Assembly: GCA_030432175.1 (NCBI GenBank) | Contig: JAUIHU010000305.1 | Span: forward strand, 1 to 5,942 | Direction of reading: 5' to 3' | Origin: Verrucomicrobiia bacterium | GTDB taxonomy: Bacteria; Verrucomicrobiota; Verrucomicrobiia; Limisphaerales; JAUIHU01 | DNA length: 5,942 nt | Shown: positions 1 to 5,942 of the stretch, piece after piece | Numbering within the stretch: the stretch's first letter is position 1 | How the letters are laid out: every line of letters begins with the position of its first letter | The notes under the pieces: model-generated | Database searches by the model: none | Seen by the model: the letters and a program-made list of their open reading frames with translations, nothing else | Told to the model about the DNA's origin: nothing | Made by a program: the position numbers and the translations under genes

Positions 1-1
1 G

Positions 2-30
2 AAATTTTTTTAACCACGAAAGGCACGAAA
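2..30 (+). repeat. Left arm of a 29-bp perfect inverted repeat
   Basis: This arm contains a run of seven T followed by the first repeat unit. Its reverse complement is found without mismatch at 193-221, including the AT-rich flank. The match therefore covers more than the repeat unit, which suggests that the two copies share a recent common origin or are held together by gene conversion. Confidence 0.92.
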
Positions 31-192
31 GACACGAAAAATAAGAAAAAGAGGTTATGAACCACGGAAGGCACGGAAAACACTGAAATAGGCTTATAAA
101 CCACGGAAGGCACGGAAACACACGGAATATTTAATAAATTCCTTTTCCGTGTCTCTCAGTGTCTTCCGTGGTTTAAAAAAATATTTCGTGCT

Positions 193-221
193 TTTCGTGC
201 CTTTCGTGGTTAAAAAAATTT
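193..221 (-). repeat. Right arm of a 29-bp perfect inverted repeat
   Basis: Exact reverse complement of 2-30, consisting of the fifth unit of the array plus its run of seven A. In RNA the two arms could pair to close a stem with a loop of about 160 nt that contains the second, third and fourth units. Confidence 0.92.
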
Positions 222-246
222 TCGTATCTTTCGTGCCTTTCGTGGT

Positions 247-1785
247 TCAGAAGGACAAATCCAGTTCAGGGATTTCTTCACCTTCCAGAATATCTTCTTC
301 CTGCCAGTTCGCTACACCGTTTTTATAGGTCAAGATCCTGTGCCGGCTTCCAGGCGCCGGGGCAGCGCTTTCGGGGATCCATTTTGCGTGTTCGGCGATG
401 ATGTCGGCGTATTTCGGATCACTGGCCAGATTGGTCCACTCGTTCGGATCGTTCTGCATGTCGTAAAGCTCCTCTGATCCGTCCGCATAACGAATGTAGC
501 GCCAGCGTTCCGATCTCACTCCGTGGTTGTCATGGTTGTGCACGGTAATGGCCGGGCGTTCTCTGGGCGCATTTGGATCTTTCAGTTGTGGAGCCAGACT
601 GATCCCTTCCAGATTGCAGTTAGTTGGAGCTCCGACGAGGTCGATCAGAGTTGGGTAGAGGTCCAGCAACTCGGCAGGTCGATTGCATTCCGCGTCCGTG
701 AGAATGCCGGGGCCGGCGAAGATCAGCGGAACCCGGGTGGATCGATCCCAGAGTGTGTTCTTTCCGGTGATGCGTTTTTCGCCCAGATGCCAACCATGAT
801 CGGACCATAAAACGACGATTGTATTATCCTGGTAACCATTTTGTTCCAATGCGTCCAGAACCCGTCCCACCTGACTGTCCACGAAGCTGACGCAGGCGAG
901 GTAGGATTGAACGATTGGTTTCAACTGGCGGTCTTCCAGAAGGAAATCAAGACGCGGTTCCGGGAGTTTCCAGTGCAGGTACCAGGAGAAGCGAGGCGTG
1001 TCTTCACGGTCACCCAGCAGGATCGGTGGCAATTGCAGCGTGTCCAGTGGATACAGGTCGAACCATTTCTGTGTTGCGTAGCAGGGAACGTGTGGCAGGA
1101 AGAAACCGACCGACATAAAGAATGGTCCGTCCGGTTTGGCGTTTAACTGGTCCACAGCCCACGAAGCCACTTGCCAGTCGCCTTTGTCCTCGTCACGGTG
1201 CGGGAACGTTCCCCAGTCCACGAGTGGATGTGGAGCCGGTGTGTTGACCAGTTTCTTTTCTGGTTTCACTCCGACACCGGCGGGAGGTCCCCAGTGATCG
1301 TATTCTTCGTCACGCGTGGCTCGGGGCGGATAGCCGCCATGATAAATCTTGCCAGCGGTGTAAGTATGGTAACCCTGTTTCTTCAGATATTGTGGTAGAG
1401 AAACCACGTCCTTGAACTCCTCCAGTTGACGGAACCAGGGAGCCAGTCCGTAAATGCCGGTCGTGGTGGGGCGAAGTCCGGTCATCAGGCTGGTGCGTGA
1501 GGAATTGCACAACGGGGACTGGCAGTGGGCGTTGGTGAATGTCATGCCGCGATCCGCCAGCTTGTCCATGTGAGGTGTCTGGACTTGCGGATGGCCGCGG
1601 AGCGGTCCGACCCAATCGTTCAGGTCATCGATGGCGATGAACAGGATGTTGGGTTGGCTGGAAGACTTTGAAGTTGGACTCTGAGCTGATGCATTCAGAC
1701 TTAGACCGATTCCTGCCAGAGAGGTGAATATGAATAACCTTACAGAGGTCAGGAGCGTTAGTTTGACAGTAGGATTTTGTTTCAT
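247..1785 (-). CDS. Secreted sulfatase, iduronate-2-sulfatase-like (S1 family)
   Basis: A 512-residue formylglycine-dependent sulfatase, expected to remove sulfate esters from sugars, probably of a sulfated polysaccharide, in the periplasm. Residues 1-34 form a signal peptide: a basic start, a hydrophobic core LFIFTSLAGIGLSL, and a likely cut after ASA (residue 34). The metal/active-site set seen in iduronate-2-sulfatase relatives is present: D53-D54, the modified cysteine C93 in CNSSR (93-97), K146 and H149 (GKIYH), H232 (LPHVP), D329-H330 (SDHGWHLGEK) and K342. The C-terminal subdomain ends normally (YDMQNDPNEWTNLA at 441-454), so the protein looks complete. The motif has Ser95 where Pro or Ala is usual. 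The start is supported by the signal peptide directly after it, though no strong ribosome site precedes it. The gene is visibly more GC-rich than the two upstream genes. The exact substrate cannot be read from the sequence. Confidence 0.94.
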   Translation of the reverse strand: MKQNPTVKLTLLTSVRLFIFTSLAGIGLSLNASAQSPTSKSSSQPNILFIAIDDLNDWVGPLRGHPQVQTPHMDKLADRGMTFTNAHCQSPLCNSSRTSLMTGLRPTTTGIYGLAPWFRQLEEFKDVVSLPQYLKKQGYHTYTAGKIYHGGYPPRATRDEEYDHWGPPAGVGVKPEKKLVNTPAPHPLVDWGTFPHRDEDKGDWQVASWAVDQLNAKPDGPFFMSVGFFLPHVPCYATQKWFDLYPLDTLQLPPILLGDREDTPRFSWYLHWKLPEPRLDFLLEDRQLKPIVQSYLACVSFVDSQVGRVLDALEQNGYQDNTIVVLWSDHGWHLGEKRITGKNTLWDRSTRVPLIFAGPGILTDAECNRPAELLDLYPTLIDLVGAPTNCNLEGISLAPQLKDPNAPRERPAITVHNHDNHGVRSERWRYIRYADGSEELYDMQNDPNEWTNLASDPKYADIIAEHAKWIPESAAPAPGSRHRILTYKNGVANWQEEDILEGEEIPELDLSF

Positions 1786-2034
1786 GACTGAACTTTACAG
1801 GCAGAAATCATCCATGACAGGATCTCTGCTGAGTTGGTTATGGTGATCTTTAAAAGATGCACGTTGCCTCAGTGAATATCCAAGCCAAAACTCTTCAGAT
1901 TTGTTTTTAATGGATCGGGATGAGAATTTGAATCTTGATTCCTTTCCCTTGAGTCGCCGCCAACATGAAATTCAGGGAGAAAATTCTCGACCCGGACCTG
2001 GACGGATTATGATTCAATTACATCAGGGGTATAT
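1786..2034. other. Non-coding gap between regulator and sulfatase
   Basis: The 249 bp separate the response-regulator stop from the sulfatase start, both on the minus strand. The length is enough for a separate sulfatase promoter and leader, but I see no convincing -35/-10 pair on the minus strand. The best was TTCACT, 17 nt, TTAAAG, about 40-70 bp upstream of the start, which is too weak to call. No GC-rich hairpin followed by a T run is present after the regulator gene, so no intrinsic terminator is called and read-through remains possible. The only notable structure is the imperfect inverted repeat at 1801-1829. No purine-rich Shine-Dalgarno stands before the sulfatase ATG (AAAGTTCAGTC precedes it). 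Confidence 0.7.
1801..1829 (-). promoter_or_regulatory. Imperfect inverted repeat in sulfatase leader
   Basis: Read on the minus strand, GCAGA and ATCC pair with GGAT and TCTGC around a six-base loop, with a small unpaired bulge. It lies 16-44 nt upstream of the sulfatase start codon. It could be an operator for a dimeric regulator such as the neighbouring NarL-type protein, or a leader hairpin near the ribosome entry site. Nine interrupted pairs can also arise by chance, so this is only a candidate. Confidence 0.25.
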
Positions 2035-2766
2035 TCAGAAAGGGGAATGTTTTTCCGTTCTACCACCCTTATATCCAATCCAGAACAGAATAGCCTGCGC
2101 TTTATTGCTGACCTGAAGTTTGCTGTAGATGTTGCGGATGTGAGTCTTTACAGTCGGCAGAGCGATAAATAGATCCTGAGCAATTTCCAAGTATTTTTTA
2201 CCTGTCGCAAGTTTATCCAGAATTTCCACTTCGCGGCTGGATAATGGAAGGTCAGGGTTACTTTTCCCTTTTGTGTCAGGATCCGATTTTGGGCTATTGG
2301 AATTTGGAGAACATTCTGTGGATCCATTCTCAAGTTTCTTCAGGGCTCGAATTACTTTTCTTGCGATGGAAGTGGACATGGGGGCTCCATCTGCCAGAGC
2401 ATCTTCGATTGCCGCTCGAATTTCTTCTGGCGAGGCGTCTTTTAATAAATAGCCATCAGCTCCCTCCATGAATGCTTTCAGCACAAAATGATCATGATCA
2501 TGAGCGGATAGCATGATGATCCTGGATTTGGGGTGCAATTGCTTGAGCGGTTTGATGCAATCCAGTCCCAGCTGATCTTTGAGATGAATATCCAGAAAAT
2601 AAATATCAGCGTGTGATTTTTGGGACGCTGTTAAAAAAGTTTCGGGATCCGAAAATCCACCTGCCCACTCAAAACCTTCGGCGCCTTCAATGCATCTTCT
2701 GAACATGGAAAGATACAGGGGCTCATCCTCCAGAGCAGCTATGCGAATTATTGAATTACAACTCAT
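2035..2766 (-). CDS. NarL/FixJ-family response regulator (REC-LuxR HTH)
   Basis: A 243-residue cytoplasmic DNA-binding regulator, the output half of a two-component system with the kinase directly upstream. The receiver domain (about 6-122) has acidic E13-D14, phosphoacceptor D59 (YFLDIHL), the switch Ser S87 and the conserved K109 (YLLKD). A low-complexity linker rich in S, N, P and K (about 146-172) leads to a LuxR-type helix-turn-helix (about 173-230) with the expected LSSREVEIL, IAQDL and TVKTHIRNIYSKL elements. Length and order fit the NarL family. The start is fixed by its position one base after the kinase stop and by a well-placed AAAAGGA. Phosphorylation of D59 should promote dimer binding to DNA. 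Targets are not visible, though the downstream sulfatase is a natural candidate. A HDHDH run (89-93) follows S87 and is unusual in content but does not interrupt the fold pattern. Confidence 0.95.
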   Translation of the reverse strand: MSCNSIIRIAALEDEPLYLSMFRRCIEGAEGFEWAGGFSDPETFLTASQKSHADIYFLDIHLKDQLGLDCIKPLKQLHPKSRIIMLSAHDHDHFVLKAFMEGADGYLLKDASPEEIRAAIEDALADGAPMSTSIARKVIRALKKLENGSTECSPNSNSPKSDPDTKGKSNPDLPLSSREVEILDKLATGKKYLEIAQDLFIALPTVKTHIRNIYSKLQVSNKAQAILFWIGYKGGRTEKHSPF

Positions 2767-2767
2767 T

Positions 2768-5700
2768 CTATAGTCCTTTTGAATCAGTGGGGATTCGAAT
2801 CACAACACAAGTCCCGTTTCCTGCTGTAGAGTCAGGTCGTTTTTGTGTTGATGGGTCAAAACCTTTCCCGTTGTCAGATATTTGAGCCTCAATGAACTTG
2901 TTCTGGATTTCATGGATTCTAAGTTCCACGCATGTTGCGGTTGAATGTTGGATCACATTAGCCATTAGATTCTTGACGATATTGACCCAATCCCTCTTCA
3001 AAGTAGAGTCTAGAATCAAATCATTCTCCCTGTTGTCAATCCTGAGGTCCACGGCGATGCCTGATCCTCTGAAATACTCCGTAATCATTAAGCTCATGTA
3101 GTCACAAAATGAACTGTAGGAACACGTTTCAGGGTTGATGTACCAAATGATCTCACGCATCTTTTTGGCAGCTTCTTTGGTGAATCCATTAATTTCCCGG
3201 GCGAAACTGACATTTATTTTTTTAGGATCTTCGATGGCTATTCCGACTTGCAAGTTGATTTTCGCCAGTGAAGCTCCAAGATCATCGTGCATATGTTGGG
3301 CGATCCGCATTCTTTCCCGTTCTAAATCTCGTTGTTTTTCGTAATGCAGCTTCAATTTCCTGCGTTGATCCAACTTGCAGATCCAATAGAGGCATGCTGA
3401 GAAGAGCAAAATTACGACGAGAGTCTTAAATATAGTTGTCTGATAGAAAAATGGAGTGATGTAAAAATCCACAAAAGCCGCTTGCTGTTGCAGGACTCCA
3501 TGTTCATTGCATGCTTTGATTTCGAAACGGTATGTTCCTGGGTTGAGGTGGGCGTAGAATGCATTGTCGTAGCTCATGAGTGGACTCCATTCATCTGAAT
3601 ACCCAATCAGGCGGTGTGTGAATAGTGGATTGCCGGTCAGAGTCAGGCCCTCAATCGAAAAGTCGAAGTTGAGTCCACTGGCAGCGGAAGGTGGTAGATG
3701 GAGAGGTTCGGCGCTCGTTTTTGTCATATGCAGGACTGGCGCATGAAAGAAAACCTGTTCTCCTGTGGAGATCCTTTGAATGGAGGCTTTTGGTAAAGAT
3801 GTTCGTTTCAGGGCTGTTTTGGGATCAAAGGTTACATCATACTTAATCATGCTGAAGAACACCTCACCTTTGTCAGTCAGGGCTGCAGAAGGATAGAATA
3901 AACTTTCTGCGGATACATTCTTCAACCCTGACTGTTCATTCAGTAAAATAAATTCAGGCTGGATCGCGGGGGAGTCCATGTATTGATTTAGAGAAGTGAT
4001 AGGGTAACCCTGAATCCCGTGACTGAACCCGTACCAAATATAGCCGCCTTGATCAGCTACTACTGAGACAGGTTTAGTAGGCGATAGCCGTAATGAATGG
4101 GGAAAAGGGCGAGATACAATGTTAAACCCGGATGAGGTTTCCTGGATCCGTGTCAGTGTATCTGCGCTGGTGACCCAGATGGTTTTATATGAATCCTCAT
4201 AAATGGTAGAAATCTGATTTGTGTCGATTGAGAAGTGAAATGTTTTTTCCTTGAAGTCGTTGAGATTCAGTGATTCACAGAAAACACTACCTTCAGTGGT
4301 GGTCATCCAGACACGCTCTTTGGAGTCCACCCAAATAGCAGTAAATTCTTCTTTTACAGGTGAATGGTCATCTGAAGGCTTCCACCACTGCAATTGTTCA
4401 GCTCCTGGTTTGAGGACCAGTATGCCTTTTTCTGTTGCAAGATAAATACCCAATGACTGACTGATTCCCGCTGATTTAATAAACTGAAAAGGTTCTTCTG
4501 ATTCGGAGTATATCCAGACAGGGGGGGAGTGAGGGCTGTATTCCACGAGAGCCGGCAAAGGTGGATAATCTTTGCCTACGTTAATAGCATTTACCAAGCT
4601 CCAATCGGGAACAACACCCAGAATCTCTTTTGTCTCCCCATTCTTTTCAGTGAGCCCAAGCGGGAAAAATCTAAAACCCAGGTAATCCTTTTTTTCAGGT
4701 GACTTGCGCATGAAGTCCTGAATTTCCTGAGGAAGAAATTTGAATTCCTGCAGATTTATTGTTGAAGCAACTTCTCTGGGTTCCTGAATATTTTGTGCAA
4801 TCCGGCGAGGAAACAATTGGTGAGATGATGAAACATCCGTGACTTGATTTCCTAACGCTCCCCATGTTTTTTGTTCATTTTTTACGGTCGGCGGAATGAA
4901 AAGCTTTAGTCCATTTGCATTGGTCGCCATCCAAATATTCCCTTTTTCATCTTCCAACATCCCGTTCAGATTGACCATTTTGGGCGAATCTTTGTACGCA
5001 AGGACCTGCCTTTGATCATGAAAGAAAAGTTCTGGAAGATGCAGATGCTCCTCAGTTCTATAAATCATGGATATTTCACTCCAATAACCTGATCCTTCGT
5101 AAGCTTCAAATAATGGTCTGCCGTTGGCCCGACGATTCATTTCGGTGTAGTCTATGACGTTGAGATTCCGGTCTACTGTCAAGTCGCCTGCTGGAGTGCT
5201 CCATACCAATAATTCCGATCCAAATGGAATCAGGTTTCCAATGCCTTCAGATGCATGATCGCAGTAGATCTTTTCATCAGTGATTGGGTTCCATTTCAGG
5301 AGCCGGCCAGTCATGGAAACAAATAATTCATCTTCTGAAGGAGCAACCAATGATTCAAAAACGTTTTGTCTGTAAGTGATACCAGGCCAGGTCGGGTTGA
5401 GATCACCTACAGCAAACTCCTGGACATTGCTGTCAGCATCCAGCTTGTATAGTTTTTTGTCGTACAAAGCCCATAGACAACCGGAAGGATCTTCAACCAA
5501 TTGTTTAATTGGGCTGGTCGGAGTGGATGCCGGACCAAAGACCAGGGCTGAAGGCTTAAACTCATTTCCATTGAATAAAAATACGCCTTTGGACTTGGTT
5601 CCGACAGCCAGGGTCCCATCTGAGAGTTCAAGTAGAGCACGCACATTTTCATCTGGCAGGGCTGGCGAGCTGTTTGGATGAAAGGTGGAGAATCTTGATC

Positions 5701-5935
5701 CATCAAATCGACTGAGTCCTCCTACTGTACCGATCCAGATGGCTCCGTCTGATGTCTGAGTAATGCAGCGCGTGGCGTTGTGCGCTAAACCGTCGGAAGA
5801 GGTCCAGGATTTGATCACACCGCCTTCGATAATTTCCGGCTCTTGAACAATGCGGTTATAAACAGGCGGGCTTGGATCCTGCGCTGATCGAGGGGCGGCT
5901 AATAATTGAAACCATAAGTGTTCTTTTCCTCTCAT
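2768..5935 (-). CDS. Beta-propeller/Y_Y_Y sensor histidine kinase, ATP lid missing, start uncertain
   Basis: At least 1055 residues; a membrane sensor kinase for the adjacent regulator. Propeller-type (Reg_prop) blades are seen at about 44-87 (WTSSDGLAHN...GAIWIGTVGGLSRFDG), 95-128, 142-166, 192-217, 320-348, 526-557, 575-600 and 622-650. A Y_Y_Y domain follows (about 755-828), then one membrane helix (about 834-854), a short basic linker and a HisKA_3 helix with phosphoacceptor H883 in QHMHDDLGASL. The ATPase domain has an N box (NLMANVIQHS, N993) and a G1 box (DNGKGFD, 1021-1027). Only about 14 residues separate G1 from the last strand (GNGTCVVIRIP), so the GxGLxxM...LGG lid segment is absent and ATP use is doubtful. 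The ATG used here lacks a proper signal peptide (LWFQLLAA is a short core). The frame stays open through the seven bases to the window edge, so the true start may lie further right. The propeller side should face the periplasm and probably senses a glycan fragment (inference from related sensors). Confidence 0.93.
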   Translation of the reverse strand: MRGKEHLWFQLLAAPRSAQDPSPPVYNRIVQEPEIIEGGVIKSWTSSDGLAHNATRCITQTSDGAIWIGTVGGLSRFDGSRFSTFHPNSSPALPDENVRALLELSDGTLAVGTKSKGVFLFNGNEFKPSALVFGPASTPTSPIKQLVEDPSGCLWALYDKKLYKLDADSNVQEFAVGDLNPTWPGITYRQNVFESLVAPSEDELFVSMTGRLLKWNPITDEKIYCDHASEGIGNLIPFGSELLVWSTPAGDLTVDRNLNVIDYTEMNRRANGRPLFEAYEGSGYWSEISMIYRTEEHLHLPELFFHDQRQVLAYKDSPKMVNLNGMLEDEKGNIWMATNANGLKLFIPPTVKNEQKTWGALGNQVTDVSSSHQLFPRRIAQNIQEPREVASTINLQEFKFLPQEIQDFMRKSPEKKDYLGFRFFPLGLTEKNGETKEILGVVPDWSLVNAINVGKDYPPLPALVEYSPHSPPVWIYSESEEPFQFIKSAGISQSLGIYLATEKGILVLKPGAEQLQWWKPSDDHSPVKEEFTAIWVDSKERVWMTTTEGSVFCESLNLNDFKEKTFHFSIDTNQISTIYEDSYKTIWVTSADTLTRIQETSSGFNIVSRPFPHSLRLSPTKPVSVVADQGGYIWYGFSHGIQGYPITSLNQYMDSPAIQPEFILLNEQSGLKNVSAESLFYPSAALTDKGEVFFSMIKYDVTFDPKTALKRTSLPKASIQRISTGEQVFFHAPVLHMTKTSAEPLHLPPSAASGLNFDFSIEGLTLTGNPLFTHRLIGYSDEWSPLMSYDNAFYAHLNPGTYRFEIKACNEHGVLQQQAAFVDFYITPFFYQTTIFKTLVVILLFSACLYWICKLDQRRKLKLHYEKQRDLERERMRIAQHMHDDLGASLAKINLQVGIAIEDPKKINVSFAREINGFTKEAAKKMREIIWYINPETCSYSSFCDYMSLMITEYFRGSGIAVDLRIDNRENDLILDSTLKRDWVNIVKNLMANVIQHSTATCVELRIHEIQNKFIEAQISDNGKGFDPSTQKRPDSTAGNGTCVVIRIPTDSKGL
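2774..2780 (-). promoter_or_regulatory. Shine-Dalgarno for the response regulator, inside the kinase gene
   Basis: On the minus strand AAAAGGA lies within the last codons of the kinase, with seven bases between AGGA and the regulator ATG. The kinase stop TAG (2768-2770) and the regulator ATG (2764-2766) are one base apart. This arrangement indicates co-transcription and translational coupling, which keeps kinase and regulator in proportion. Confidence 0.8.
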
Positions 5936-5942
5936 GAAACTA

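Larger units (their letters stand above)
1..248. repeat. Palindromic array of six CACGAAAGG-type repeat units
   Basis: Six units of about 28 nt fill this stretch. Three point right (about 12-40, 60-87, 99-127) and three point left (about 145-173, 184-211, 219-247), so the array is one large inverted repeat. A unit starts AACCACG and is built of three roughly 9-nt subunits (cacgaaagg, cacgaaaga, cacgaaaa). There are two sequence flavours: cgaaa in the outer units (first, fifth, sixth) and cggaa in the inner ones (second, third, fourth). The second and third units share 20 identical bases (60-79 and 99-118). Spacers are AT-rich. No long open frame or RNA gene is seen. The last unit overlaps the stop codon of the sulfatase. 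Transcribed RNA could fold into a long hairpin, so the array may act at transcript 3' ends. Similar repeats are, from memory, dispersed in intergenic regions of PVC-group genomes. Their function is not known to me. Confidence 0.9.

Noticed and set aside
1..248. Possible CRISPR array because of regularly repeated units
   Set aside because: Units point in both directions, differ from each other and have AT-rich spacers of unequal length. No cas gene is present.
523..1398. Several open frames of 67-101 codons opposite the sulfatase
   Set aside because: The minus-strand sulfatase has all family motifs through this region. These are antisense shadows without domains or ribosome sites.
1310..1615. 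Second minus-strand frame of 101 codons inside the sulfatase
   Set aside because: It is an out-of-frame shadow of the GC-rich sulfatase sequence, which is intact across the same bases.
1855..1890. Sigma-70-like promoter TTCACT/TTAAAG upstream of the sulfatase
   Set aside because: It matches only four and three of six consensus bases, no better than chance in AT-rich DNA.
1977..1988. GAGAA-AA-TTCTC inverted repeat as a terminator for the regulator gene
   Set aside because: The loop is only two bases, the stem is AT-rich and no T run follows on the minus strand.
1901..2116. Plus-strand open frame of 71 codons across the gap
   Set aside because: It starts with TTG, has no ribosome site, runs into the regulator gene on the other strand and shows no recognisable motif.
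5407..5706. Second minus-strand frame of 99 codons within the kinase sensor, considered as a sign of frameshift
   Set aside because: The main frame carries propeller motifs on both sides and through the segment, so there is no break in the kinase.
5910..5919. Alternative start ATGGTTTCA on the minus strand near the kinase start, preceded by AGAGGA
   Set aside because: It is in another frame from the kinase and gives no signal peptide or known domain, so it would need a frameshift that nothing supports.

Overview
The window reads as bacterial chromosomal DNA, most likely from Verrucomicrobiota or a related PVC-group lineage. This rests on the gene repertoire: a secreted iduronate-2-sulfatase-like enzyme beside a beta-propeller sensor kinase and a NarL-type regulator. 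It also rests on the short CACGAAAGG-type intergenic repeats at the left end, which I associate from memory with PVC genomes. No 16S or marker gene is present, so the assignment is an inference.

All three protein genes are on the minus strand. In transcription order (right to left) they are: (1) a large membrane sensor histidine kinase, 5935-2768, whose frame stays open to the right window edge; (2) a NarL/FixJ response regulator, 2766-2035, whose start codon lies one base after the kinase stop codon; (3) a 249-bp non-coding gap; (4) a periplasmic sulfatase, 1785-247; (5) a palindromic array of six short repeat units, 1-248, whose last unit contains the sulfatase stop codon.

The kinase and regulator form a two-component system. 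The kinase has a periplasmic two-propeller-like sensor, a Y_Y_Y domain, one membrane helix, a HisKA_3 dimerisation helix and a C-terminal ATPase domain. Propeller/Y_Y_Y sensors of this kind commonly sense glycans, and the adjacent gene is a polysaccharide-type sulfatase. A plausible reading is that the system controls sulfated-glycan use, possibly including this sulfatase, but the 249-bp gap leaves room for an independent promoter and the link is inferred.

The most unusual point is the kinase C-terminus. The G1 box (DNGKGF) is followed almost directly by the last strand of the domain (GNGTCVVIRIP). The segment that normally lies between them (GxGLxxM..R...LGG, about 20 residues of ATP lid and G2 box) is absent without any frame disruption. 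Also notable are the head-to-head repeat array in which every unit begins with an in-built TAA or TGA, and a sulfatase active-site motif reading CNSSR instead of CxPSR or CxASR.
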